From Lelliottia wanjuensis (GTDB lineage: Bacteria > Pseudomonadota > Gammaproteobacteria > Enterobacterales > Enterobacteriaceae), in the NCBI RefSeq assembly GCF_030238365.1, contig NZ_JASSOT010000079.1, positions 62,001 through 126,000 on the forward strand: DNA of 64,000 nt. The letters run 5' to 3'. Shown here piece by piece: positions 51,169 through 59,839 of the stretch. Both the position numbers and the translations under genes were made by a program. The stretch's first letter is position 1. Every line of letters begins with the position of its first letter. The notes under the pieces were generated by a model. It did no database searches. It was not told the DNA's origin and worked only from the letters and a program-made list of their open reading frames with translations.

Positions 51169-51828
51169 ATGGCTGTCATTCAAGATATTATCGCTGCGCT
51201 CTGGCAACACGATTTTGCCGCGCTGGCGGACCCGCACGTTGTGGGTGTTGTTTATTTCGTTATGTTTGCCACGCTATTTCTGGAAAACGGTCTGCTGCCT
51301 GCCTCGTTTCTCCCTGGCGACAGCCTGCTGTTATTAGCGGGTGCGTTAATCGGTAAAGGCGTTATGGACTTCGCCCCGACGGTCGTGATTTTAACCTCCG
51401 CCGCCAGCCTCGGCTGCTGGCTGAGCTATTTGCAGGGCCGCTGGCTCGGGAATACCCGCGTGGTGAAAGGCTGGCTGGCACAGCTGCCGGTTAAATACCA
51501 TGAAAGAGCCACCTGCATGTTCGACCGCCACGGTCTGCTGGCACTGCTGGCCGGGCGTTTTCTGGCATTTATTCGCACCCTGCTGCCGACCATGGCCGGG
51601 ATTTCTGGCCTGTCGAACCGTCGCTTCCAGTTCTTTAACTGGCTGAGCGCTGTGCTGTGGGTCGGCGTGGTGACCTCCCTGGGTTATGCCATCAGCATGA
51701 TCCCGTTTGTGAAACGCCACGAAGATCAGGTGATGACCTTCCTGATGATCCTGCCGATGTTCCTGCTGGTCGCGGGTCTGATCGGGACGCTGGTGGTCGT
51801 GATTAAGAAGAAATACTGCAGCGCCTGA
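51169..51828 (+). CDS. yghB: DedA-family membrane protein YghB
   Basis: The 219-residue protein matches YghB: FATLFLENGLLPASFLPGDSLLLLAG (the conserved acidic residue region) and GRFLAFIRTLLPTMAGISGLSNRRF with the two family arginines. DedA proteins support membrane-potential-linked transport and cell division, and have been implicated in lipid carrier recycling. Start supported by AGGAAAG eight bases upstream. Confidence 0.95.
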   Translation: MAVIQDIIAALWQHDFAALADPHVVGVVYFVMFATLFLENGLLPASFLPGDSLLLLAGALIGKGVMDFAPTVVILTSAASLGCWLSYLQGRWLGNTRVVKGWLAQLPVKYHERATCMFDRHGLLALLAGRFLAFIRTLLPTMAGISGLSNRRFQFFNWLSAVLWVGVVTSLGYAISMIPFVKRHEDQVMTFLMILPMFLLVAGLIGTLVVVIKKKYCSA

Positions 51829-51840
51829 TTTTGCTGCTTC

Positions 51841-51870
51841 GCCGGGCGGCGCTGCGCTTGCCCGGCCTAC
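51841..51870. repeat. Single REP unit
   Basis: GCCGGGCGGCGCTGCGCTTG followed by CCCGGCCTAC, between convergent yghB and yqhC. Confidence 0.85.
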
Positions 51871-51878
51871 CATCCCCT

Positions 51879-52778
51879 TTAAACGCCCTGCATCATCCGG
51901 ATGCGTGCGGCATCTTCCCCCGGCGTCACGCCAAAATAGCGCTTAAACTCACGGCTGAACTGCGACGCGCTTTCATAGCCGACGCGCATCGCCGCGGCGC
52001 TGGCCTTCATACCGTCGTGGATCATCAGCATCCGCGCTTTGTGCAGGCGATAGCTTTTCAGATATTGCAGCGGCGAGGTGCTGGTAACAGATTTGAAGTT
52101 ATGGTGAAACGCCGAAACGCTCATGTTGGCTTCTGACGCCAGTTCATCGACGCTCAGGTTTTCCGTGTACTGACTTTCAATGCGTTTCAGCACGCGGCTG
52201 ATCAGGCTGAAATGGGTCTGACGGCTCACCAGCGCCAGCAGCGCCCCGCCGCCCGGCCCCATCAGCACGTGATAGAGGATCTCGCGGATAATCTGCTTAC
52301 CGAGAATGCGCGCGTCGAGCGGGCGCTCCATCACATCCAGCAGGCGCTCAATGGCGCAGAGGATCTCGTCCGAAAGCGTCGCGGAGTTGATCCCGCTTGC
52401 CGCCATCGCGGGCTGGAACAGTTCGTCTTCGCCGATATCCATCAGCAGCTCCTGAAGCTGAAGAATATCCACATTCACACGAATACCGGCCAGCGGAACC
52501 GCCTCTGTCGCGAAAGTTTCACATTCAAAGGGTAAAGGTACTGTCAGGAGCAAATATTCATTGGTGTCGTAGCGGAACACGCGTTCGTTGATATAGCCAA
52601 TTTTATGACCCGAAAAGAGAAATACGATGCCAGGCTGATACATCACCGGCGTGCGCGTCCCGGGCTGTGTACCGTACAACAGACGGATATCTGGCAGCAG
52701 CTCAGTGAGGTTATTTTCTTTATCTTTCAGTCTATTAATTTGGCCTGTCAATTGCAGGCAAATCTCATCGCGGTTCAT
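51879..52778 (-). CDS. yqhC: AraC-family activator of aldehyde reductases, YqhC
   Basis: The 299-residue protein has an AraC_N domain (PGIVFLFSGHKIGYINERVFRYDTNEYLLLTVPLPFECE) and a C-terminal double helix-turn-helix (LSVDELASEANMSVSAFHHNFKSVTSTSPLQYLKSYRLHKARMLM). It matches E. coli YqhC, which activates yqhD and dkgA in response to reactive aldehydes. I used the ATG at 52778 because GGAGCG lies nine bases before it and it aligns with the family. Divergent from yqhD. Confidence 0.95.
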   Translation of the reverse strand: MNRDEICLQLTGQINRLKDKENNLTELLPDIRLLYGTQPGTRTPVMYQPGIVFLFSGHKIGYINERVFRYDTNEYLLLTVPLPFECETFATEAVPLAGIRVNVDILQLQELLMDIGEDELFQPAMAASGINSATLSDEILCAIERLLDVMERPLDARILGKQIIREILYHVLMGPGGGALLALVSRQTHFSLISRVLKRIESQYTENLSVDELASEANMSVSAFHHNFKSVTSTSPLQYLKSYRLHKARMLMIHDGMKASAAAMRVGYESASQFSREFKRYFGVTPGEDAARIRMMQGV

Positions 52779-52973
52779 TTTGGTTCGCTCCGGCCAGGGT
52801 TTCCACTGATGCCAGTTTGCGCATCTTTTTCCCTTTTCTCCAGCCCTCTGTAGAAATGGGCAAGACAACGGCAGGAATGTGCATTGAGAGGCGGGCGTCC
52901 GATGTCCACAATGGGCACCATCAGGCAGCCATCGACGCCGCCACGTTTTTCACCCACCTAAAGGGCACGAGCA

Positions 52974-54137
52974 ATGAATAATTTTAACCTGCACACCCCA
53001 ACCCGCATTCTGTTTGGCAAAGACGCCATCGCCGATCTGCGCGACCAGATCCCAGCTGGCGCCCGTGTACTGATCACCTACGGCGGCGGCAGCGTCAAGA
53101 AAACCGGCGTTCTGGACCAGGTTTACAGCGCGCTGGAAGGCGTGGACGTGCGTGAGTTCGGCGGCATTGAGCCAAACCCGTCTTACGAAACGCTGATGAA
53201 CGCGGTCAAAATCGCCCGCGATGAGAAGATTACCTTCCTGCTGGCGGTCGGCGGCGGTTCGGTTCTCGACGGCACGAAATTTATCGCCGCAGCCGCACAC
53301 TATGCTGATGGCGTGGATCCGTGGGAAATCCTGCAAACCGGCGGGAGCAAAATCACCAGCGCGATCCCGATGGGTTCCGTGCTGACCCTGCCAGCGACCG
53401 GTTCTGAATCCAACAAAGGCGCGGTCATCTCGCGCAAAACCACCGGTGACAAACAGGCGTTCATGAACGAACACGTTCAGCCGGTGTTTGCGGTTCTCGA
53501 CCCGGTTTACACCTACACCCTGCCGCCGCGTCAGGTGGCGAACGGCGTGGTGGATGCCTTTGTTCACACCGTTGAGCAGTACGTGACTTACCCGGTGAAC
53601 GGCAAAATTCAGGATCGTTTCGCGGAAGGCATTCTGCTGACCCTGGTCGAAGATGGCCCGAAAGCGCTGCAAGAGCCGGAAAACTACGACGTGCGTGCCA
53701 ACGTGATGTGGGCCGCGACTCAGGCGCTGAACGGTCTGATTGGCGCAGGCGTGCCGCAGGACTGGGCCACCCACATGCTGGGCCACGAGCTGACGGCGAT
53801 GCACGGTCTGGATCACGCCCAGACGCTGGCGGTGGTTCTGCCTGCGTTGTGGAATGAAAAACGCGATACCAAACGTGAAAAACTGCTGCAATACGGCGAG
53901 CGCGTCTGGAATATCACTTCCGGTTCTGACGACGAGCGTATCGACGCGGCTATCGCGGCGACCCGCAACTTCTTCGAATCGCTGGGCGTGCCAACTCGCT
54001 TGTCTGGTTACGGACTTGACGGCAGCTCCATCCCTGCCCTGCTGGCTAAACTCGAAGAGCACGGTATGACGCAACTGGGCGAAAAACACGACATTACGCT
54101 GGACGTCAGCCGTCGCATTTACGAAGCGGCCCGCTAA
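52974..54137 (+). CDS. yqhD: NADPH-dependent aldehyde reductase
   Basis: The 387-residue iron-type alcohol dehydrogenase matches E. coli YqhD: metal ligands in VVDAFVHTVEQ (Asp and His) and HMLGHELTAMHGLDHAQ (two His), and the NADPH-binding GGGSVLDGTKF. It reduces acrolein, malondialdehyde, glyoxal and similar aldehydes. Preceded by AAGGGCACGAG. YqhC likely drives it from the 195-base divergent region. Confidence 0.97.
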   Translation: MNNFNLHTPTRILFGKDAIADLRDQIPAGARVLITYGGGSVKKTGVLDQVYSALEGVDVREFGGIEPNPSYETLMNAVKIARDEKITFLLAVGGGSVLDGTKFIAAAAHYADGVDPWEILQTGGSKITSAIPMGSVLTLPATGSESNKGAVISRKTTGDKQAFMNEHVQPVFAVLDPVYTYTLPPRQVANGVVDAFVHTVEQYVTYPVNGKIQDRFAEGILLTLVEDGPKALQEPENYDVRANVMWAATQALNGLIGAGVPQDWATHMLGHELTAMHGLDHAQTLAVVLPALWNEKRDTKREKLLQYGERVWNITSGSDDERIDAAIAATRNFFESLGVPTRLSGYGLDGSSIPALLAKLEEHGMTQLGEKHDITLDVSRRIYEAAR

Positions 54138-54196
54138 GCGTTTTTGTCATCCCGCCTTTCGTTTTTTGACATTTCGTCCAGACTTAATGCACACCA

Positions 54197-54222
54197 CATC
54201 ACCGGGGACACCCCCGGTGATG
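54197..54222 (+). promoter_or_regulatory. Perfect hairpin between yqhD and dkgA
   Basis: CATCACCGGGG and CCCCGGTGATG form an 11-pair perfect stem with a four-base loop, with no T-run. It may tune read-through or mRNA stability into dkgA, whose AGGAGGAAAA ribosome-binding site follows. Confidence 0.6.
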
Positions 54223-54241
54223 AGCAAATGGAGGAGGAAAA

Positions 54242-55069
54242 ATGGCAAACCAAACCCTAATCAAGCTTCAGGACGGCAACGTCATGCCCCAGCTGGGGCT
54301 CGGCGTCTGGAAAGCCGGCAATGACGAGGTCGTTTCCGCCATTCACAAAGCACTGGAAGTCGGCTATCGGTCTATCGATACCGCCGCCGCATACAAAAAT
54401 GAAGACGGCGTGGGCAAAGCCTTGTCCAGCGCTGACATCTCTCGCGATGAGTTATTCATCACCACCAAACTGTGGAACGATGACCAGAAACGCCCGCGCG
54501 AAGCCCTGCTGGAAAGCCTGGAAAAACTCCAGCTCGATTTCGTCGATCTCTATCTGATGCACTGGCCCGTTCCGGCCATCGATCACTACGTTGAGGCCTG
54601 GAAAGGGCTGATCGACCTGCAACAAGAGGGGCTGGTGAAGAGCATCGGCGTCTGTAATTTCCAGATCCATCATCTGCAGCGTCTGATTGATGAAACGGGC
54701 GTCGCGCCGGTAATTAATCAGATTGAGCTGCACCCGTTGATGCAGCAGCGCCAGCTGCACTCGTGGAACGCCACCCACAAAATTCAGACCGAATCCTGGA
54801 GCCCGCTGGCCCAGGGCGGCGAAGGCGTGTTCGATCAGAAAATCATTCGGGATCTTGCTGAGAAGTACGGCAAAACTGCCGCGCAGATCGTCATTCGCTG
54901 GCACCTGGACAGCGGCCTGGTGGTGATCCCGAAATCGGTTACTCCGTCGCGCATTGCCGAGAACTTCGACGTCTGGGATTTCCGTCTGGATAAAGAGGAG
55001 TTGAGCGAGATAGCGAAGCTGGATCAGGGCAAGCGGTTGGGGCCGGATCCGGATCAGTTCGGAGGTTAA
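54242..55069 (+). CDS. dkgA: 2,5-didehydrogluconate reductase A
   Basis: The 275-residue aldo-keto reductase matches E. coli DkgA (YqhE): SIDTAAAYKNEDGVGKAL (catalytic Asp, Tyr), FITTKLWN (Lys), LMHWP (His) and the C-terminal GPDPDQFGG. It reduces 2,5-diketo-gluconate, methylglyoxal and other carbonyls. GGAGGA precedes the ATG. Co-regulated with yqhD by YqhC in E. coli. Confidence 0.96.
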   Translation: MANQTLIKLQDGNVMPQLGLGVWKAGNDEVVSAIHKALEVGYRSIDTAAAYKNEDGVGKALSSADISRDELFITTKLWNDDQKRPREALLESLEKLQLDFVDLYLMHWPVPAIDHYVEAWKGLIDLQQEGLVKSIGVCNFQIHHLQRLIDETGVAPVINQIELHPLMQQRQLHSWNATHKIQTESWSPLAQGGEGVFDQKIIRDLAEKYGKTAAQIVIRWHLDSGLVVIPKSVTPSRIAENFDVWDFRLDKEELSEIAKLDQGKRLGPDPDQFGG

Positions 55070-55082
55070 CGCAGTCAAAAAA

Positions 55083-55160
55083 GCCGGGTGGCGGCTTCGC
55101 CTTACCCGGCCTACAAAATCTATAGAATCGTAGGCCCGGTAAGCGCAGCGCCACCGGGCA
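55083..55160. repeat. REP pair
   Basis: GCCGGGTGGCGGCTTCGCC and GTAGGCCCGGTAAGCGCAGC units between convergent dkgA and ygiQ. E. coli has yqhG and yqhH near here; they are absent. Confidence 0.9.
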
Positions 55161-55168
55161 ACACAGGC

Positions 55169-57340
55169 TTAACGCCCCGCCACTTTTCCGCGTTTTTTGT
55201 TCGCCGCAGGCGTCTGACGCTGATGCGCCACCGGCGTATGCTTGGTCAATGCCGGGCGCGTATGGCGGTTCTGACGACGTGCTTCACGCATCTCATCCAG
55301 CGTTGGCGCAGGCACCAGGCACTCGCGGCGCGAACCAATTAGATGCTTTTTGCCCATATCTTCCAGCGCCTGACGGATTAGCGGCCAGTTCGCTGGGTCG
55401 TGATAGCGCAGCAGGGCTTTATGCAGACGGCGCTGTTTGTCGCCCTTCGGCACCACCACATCTTCACTCTTATAGCCAATCTTACTCAGCGGGTTCTTGC
55501 CGGTGTAATACATGGTCGTCGAGTTCGCGAGCGGCGACGGATAGAAGTTCTGCACCTGGTCGAGGCGGAAACGGCGCTGCTTCAGCCACAGGGCCAGATT
55601 CACCATGTCCTCATCGCGCGTACCGGGGTGCGCGGAGATGAAGTACGGGATCAGGTACTGCTCTTTACCCGCCTGTTTGGAATAGGTATCAAACAGCTCT
55701 TTGAATCGGTCGTAGCTGCCCATGCCCGGCTTCATCATCTTCGACAGCGGGCCCTCTTCCGTGTGCTCAGGGGCGATCTTCAGATAACCACCGACATGGT
55801 GGGTCGCCAGCTCTTTGATGTAACGCGGATCTTCCACGGCGATGTCGTAACGCACGCCGGAGGCGATCAGGATCTTCTTGATGCCTTTCAGATCGCGGGC
55901 GCGGCGGTAGAGGTTGATCGTCGGCTCGTGGTTGGTGTCCATATGCTGACAGATGTCAGGATAGACACACGACAGACGGCGGCAGGTTTGCTCCGCGCGC
56001 GGGGATTTGCAGCGCAGCATATACATGTTGGCCGTTGGACCACCGAGATCGGAGATCACGCCGGTAAAGCCCGGAACCGAGTCGCGAATGGCTTCGATCT
56101 CGTTAACGATCGAATCTTCCGAACGGCTCTGGATAATGCGCCCTTCATGCTCGGTGATCGAACAGAACGAACACCCGCCGAAGCAGCCGCGCATGATGTT
56201 GATCGAGAAGCGGATCATCTCGTACGCCGGAATGCGGCTGTTGCCATACGCCGGGTGCGGAATACGTTTGTACGGCAGGGCAAAAACGCTGTCCATCTCT
56301 TCGGTGGAGAGCGGGATCGCCGGCGGGTTGACCCAGATATAGCGCTCGCCGTGCTTCTGCATCAGCGCACGCGCGCAGCCAGGGTTGGTTTCGTGGTGCA
56401 GAATGCGTGACGCGTGGGCGTAAAGTACTTTGTCCGCTTTCACTTTCTCGAAGGAAGGCAGCAGCACGTAGGTTTTTTCCCAGGGTTTTGGACGCGGGGG
56501 CTGCACGACAACGGCTTTGGCTTCGGCCTTCTTCGGTTCGACCGGTTTATTGTCGGCACACGGCAGATCTTCGCCGTACGGATGTGGGATCGGGTCGATT
56601 TTGCCCGGCATATCGATGATGCGGGAATCCACTCCGCTCCAGCCCGGCAGCGCCTCTTTCACCATGATCGCGGTATTACGCACGTCGCGGATATTGCCCA
56701 CCGGTTCGCCCTGGGCCAGACGGTGCGCCACTTCCACCAGCGGGCGCTCGCCGTTGCCGAAAATAAGCATATCGGCTTTGGAATCCACCAGCACCGAACG
56801 GCGCACGGTATCAGACCAGTAATCGTAGTGCGCGGTACGGCGCAGGCTCGCTTCGATGCCACCCAGGATGACCGGCACGTCTTTCCATGCTTCTTTGCAA
56901 CGCTGGGTGTAAACCAAAGTGGCGCGATCCGGGCGCTTGCCCGCGACGTTATCGGCGGTGTAAGCATCGTCGTGACGCAGTTTGCGATCGGCGGTGTAGC
57001 GGTTGATCATCGAGTCCATGTTTCCGGCGGTGACGCCGAAGAACAGGTTCGGTTTGCCGAGGCTCATGAACGCCTCTTTGCTGTTCCAGTCCGGCTGGGA
57101 GATGATCCCCACGCGGAAGCCCTGCGCCTCCAGCATACGGCCACAGATGGCCATGCCGAAGCTCGGGTGATCGACGTAGGCATCGCCTGTCACCAGAATA
57201 ATGTCGCAGCTGTCCCAGCCCAGTTGGTCCATCTCTTCGCGGGACATCGGCAGGAATGGCGCCGGTCCAAAGCAGGCCGCCCAGTACTGGGGCCAGGAGA
57301 AGAGGTCTCGATCCGGCTGGATCAGGGATATTGCGCTCAT
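55169..57340 (-). CDS. ygiQ: YgiQ-family radical SAM protein
   Basis: The 723-residue protein matches YgiQ (UPF0313): an N-terminal B12-like/Rossmann region (GWDSCDIILVTGDAYVDHPSFG), the radical SAM cluster motif in RGCFGGCSFCSITEHEG, and a basic C-terminal tail (RRQNRHTRPALTKHTPV). Function is not established. Convergent with dkgA. Confidence 0.95.
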   Translation of the reverse strand: MSAISLIQPDRDLFSWPQYWAACFGPAPFLPMSREEMDQLGWDSCDIILVTGDAYVDHPSFGMAICGRMLEAQGFRVGIISQPDWNSKEAFMSLGKPNLFFGVTAGNMDSMINRYTADRKLRHDDAYTADNVAGKRPDRATLVYTQRCKEAWKDVPVILGGIEASLRRTAHYDYWSDTVRRSVLVDSKADMLIFGNGERPLVEVAHRLAQGEPVGNIRDVRNTAIMVKEALPGWSGVDSRIIDMPGKIDPIPHPYGEDLPCADNKPVEPKKAEAKAVVVQPPRPKPWEKTYVLLPSFEKVKADKVLYAHASRILHHETNPGCARALMQKHGERYIWVNPPAIPLSTEEMDSVFALPYKRIPHPAYGNSRIPAYEMIRFSINIMRGCFGGCSFCSITEHEGRIIQSRSEDSIVNEIEAIRDSVPGFTGVISDLGGPTANMYMLRCKSPRAEQTCRRLSCVYPDICQHMDTNHEPTINLYRRARDLKGIKKILIASGVRYDIAVEDPRYIKELATHHVGGYLKIAPEHTEEGPLSKMMKPGMGSYDRFKELFDTYSKQAGKEQYLIPYFISAHPGTRDEDMVNLALWLKQRRFRLDQVQNFYPSPLANSTTMYYTGKNPLSKIGYKSEDVVVPKGDKQRRLHKALLRYHDPANWPLIRQALEDMGKKHLIGSRRECLVPAPTLDEMREARRQNRHTRPALTKHTPVAHQRQTPAANKKRGKVAGR

Positions 57341-57425
57341 AATGCTTCCGAAGAAAAAATAAACAAAGGGCGGGGATTATACGCTGGATTTATACGTGAA
57401 ATGAAGGGTATTGTGCGGGGTTTTG

Positions 57426-57502
57426 CCCTCACCCCAGCCCTCTCCCACGGGGAGAGGGTGTATAAGTCCCCTCTCCCTTTGGGAGAGGGTTAGGGTGAGG
57501 GG
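57426..57502. repeat. 77-bp palindromic CCCTCACCC repeat, copy 2
   Basis: Nearly identical to 45776-45852. It begins downstream of the ftsP stop and lies in the ygiQ 5' region, so it could terminate ftsP or sit in the ygiQ leader. Confidence 0.88.
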
Positions 57503-57506
57503 GAAA

Positions 57507-58919
57507 TCACACCAGCGGATTCACCAGCAGCTGCCCCACCGAACCGCGATCCGCCATCTCCAGCGTCTGGCTATGGAACAGGAACGGGAAGTGCGGCCAC
57601 GAAGGCTGTCCGTAGTAGACCAGCAGTTCGACCTGCCCGTCGACCCAGACCGTATCTTTCCAGCCCCTGTCTTCCGGGAACGGCATCGCACCGTTGACGT
57701 TGCGGATCAGGAAGCTCACCCCTTCGATGTGGAACGCCTGCGGCATTTCCGCGCGCACGGTCCAGCGTTCCCAGGAGCCCTGCTGGGCGGTGATATCAAT
57801 GCGGTTCACATCCCACAGCGCGCCGTTGATGCCCGGGTCGTCGCCGAGACTGATGTCGCGGCTGCGCACCGGCGTTCCGCTCATGATCTCGTCCGGCAGT
57901 AAACGCATCGGCAGGCTGTCCGTCACCAGCGGCAACAGACCGGTCGGGCGCAGGGTTAACACCAGCGTTGAGACCAGAATGCTCGACGGCTCGAAGAAGC
58001 CGCGAATACGGTCGACGATGCTCGCCGCCTCGCCGCAGGTAATCGACACTTCATCCCCGTTGGTCATATCCACGAGGATTTCACGCCGTTCGCCCGGGGC
58101 CAGCGCCAGTTGTTTGACGGAAACCGGCGCTGGTAAAAAGCCCTGATCGCCGGAGATCACATGCAGCGCGCGGCCATCGCTCATCTGCAGCTGATAGCGA
58201 CGCGAGTTGGAGGCGTTCAGCAGACGCAGACGCACCCAGCCGCGGGACACTTCGACGTAAGGGCTTTGCGCGCCGTTGACCATCAGCGTATCGCCGACAA
58301 AACCGCCGCTGCCCGGCTCGCTGTACTCTGGCGAGCCAAAGTTATCGAGGCGTTTGTCCTGAATAATGACCGGGAAATCATCGACGCCGTAATGGTTCGG
58401 GATCGGCAGCGATTTACTCACTTCGTCTTCCACCAGCCACATTCCCGCCAGACCGTTATAGACCTGCTGCGCGGTGCGGTTTGGCGTATTGGCGTGATAC
58501 CACAAGGTCGCGGCACTCTGGCGAATCGGCAGCACCGGCGCCCAGTCGGCGCTCGGGGTCATCATACGCGCCGCGCCGCCCATCAGCGGGCCTGGCACCT
58601 GCAAACCGCTGATGGTCATGGCGACGTTTTCCGCCAGGCGGTTGCTGTAGATCAGCTTCACGTCATCCCCGCTCCAGACGCGGATCGTCGGCCCAAGATA
58701 GCGGCCATTCACGCCCCAGATCGACGCGCGCGTGCCCTGGGTAAAGCTCCAGTGGCTGCGCTGCATGGTCAGGAACAGCGGTTGCCCGCGACGGGACTCC
58801 AGTAACGGCGGAATGGGCAGCGGCTGTTGCTGCCCGGCGGCGTTGGCTGTCAGCGGAACCGCGCCAGCACAAAGGGCGATTCCTGAAGCCTGAATAAACT
58901 GACGCCGACTGAGTGACAT
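57507..58919 (-). CDS. ftsP: Cell-division protein FtsP (SufI)
   Basis: The 470-residue protein matches E. coli FtsP/SufI: a Tat signal peptide with S-R-R-Q-F-I and AGAVPLTANA cleavage region, then three cupredoxin domains. The copper-binding His clusters of true multicopper oxidases are missing, as in E. coli FtsP. It protects the divisome under stress in the periplasm. Probably co-transcribed with plsC (58 bases apart). Confidence 0.96.
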   Translation of the reverse strand: MSLSRRQFIQASGIALCAGAVPLTANAAGQQQPLPIPPLLESRRGQPLFLTMQRSHWSFTQGTRASIWGVNGRYLGPTIRVWSGDDVKLIYSNRLAENVAMTISGLQVPGPLMGGAARMMTPSADWAPVLPIRQSAATLWYHANTPNRTAQQVYNGLAGMWLVEDEVSKSLPIPNHYGVDDFPVIIQDKRLDNFGSPEYSEPGSGGFVGDTLMVNGAQSPYVEVSRGWVRLRLLNASNSRRYQLQMSDGRALHVISGDQGFLPAPVSVKQLALAPGERREILVDMTNGDEVSITCGEAASIVDRIRGFFEPSSILVSTLVLTLRPTGLLPLVTDSLPMRLLPDEIMSGTPVRSRDISLGDDPGINGALWDVNRIDITAQQGSWERWTVRAEMPQAFHIEGVSFLIRNVNGAMPFPEDRGWKDTVWVDGQVELLVYYGQPSWPHFPFLFHSQTLEMADRGSVGQLLVNPLV

Positions 58920-58977
58920 ATTTGCTCCATGTGAAACGACGATAAAACCCGGGAATTCATTTCCCTGTAACTCCGGC

Positions 58978-59715
58978 TTAGATCTTGCCGGAGGCTTCTC
59001 TCTCTGCGACTTCTTTGTCGAGCACTTCGATTTGACGCGCCATCAGCTCGCGGCAATGGGCAGCCAGTTCACGAACCTGGTCTTTACCGTATTTGCTGGT
59101 GTCGACCGGCGGCAGCATTTCCACAATCACCAGCCCGTTTTTCAGGCGGTTAAGATTAATCTTATTCGAAGTATTGGAAACACACACAGGAATAATCGGA
59201 ACGCCTGCTGCAATTGCGGCGTGAAACGCGCCAGTTTTAAACGGCAGCAGACCGCGACCACGGCTGCGCGTCCCTTCCGGGAACATCCAGATAGAGATTT
59301 TGCGTTTCTTAAAGTGATTCACCACTTCAGCGATGGTGCTGTGCGCTTTAGCGCGGTTGTTACGGTCGATCAGCAGGTTGCCGGTGAGCCAGTAGAGCAG
59401 GCCGAAGAACGGCACCCACAGCAGGCTTTTTTTACCGACGGTGACCGTCGGCGGCAGCACGATGTTCGCGGCGGTGACCATATCGTAGTTGTTCTGATGA
59501 TTGGCGATATAGATAGCGTTGCCGAAGTTTTCCGCGCCTTCCGGCAGGCGGGTTTCGACCTTCAGGCCATACATCGGTGCCAGTCGGCCAAACATACGAC
59601 CAAAAGTGGAAACATGCTTCGGGTTACGCGGGCTGAACAGGCAGTAAATGCAGCCGAACACGCAGACCAGAATGCAGTAGATAACGGTGAGAATTGAACG
59701 AACAATGAATAGCAT
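58978..59715 (-). CDS. plsC: 1-acylglycerol-3-phosphate O-acyltransferase
   Basis: The 245-residue enzyme makes phosphatidic acid from lysophosphatidic acid at the inner membrane. It has the N-terminal membrane segment, H73-x4-D78 (NHQNNYD), and the FPEGTRSRG phosphate-binding motif at about 145. The start at 59715 aligns with E. coli PlsC; an ATG ten codons upstream lacks support. Separated from parC by a hairpin. Confidence 0.97.
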   Translation of the reverse strand: MLFIVRSILTVIYCILVCVFGCIYCLFSPRNPKHVSTFGRMFGRLAPMYGLKVETRLPEGAENFGNAIYIANHQNNYDMVTAANIVLPPTVTVGKKSLLWVPFFGLLYWLTGNLLIDRNNRAKAHSTIAEVVNHFKKRKISIWMFPEGTRSRGRGLLPFKTGAFHAAIAAGVPIIPVCVSNTSNKINLNRLKNGLVIVEMLPPVDTSKYGKDQVRELAAHCRELMARQIEVLDKEVAEREASGKI

Positions 59716-59808
59716 AGCGACCTCAGAAGCCCTGACCGCTGACAATTATATACTCCAATGTCAGTCAGGTAAGGACTTTATATAAAGACGGAAAATTTTT
59801 AGCGAGAA

Positions 59809-59829
59809 CCCCCTCCGGAACGGAGGGGG
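59809..59829. terminator. Hairpin between parC and plsC
   Basis: CCCCCTCCG and CGGAGGGGG pair perfectly around GAA ten bases after the parC stop. The following T-tract is weak and interrupted, so termination may be partial. Confidence 0.55.
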
Positions 59830-59839
59830 AGAGGCGACA

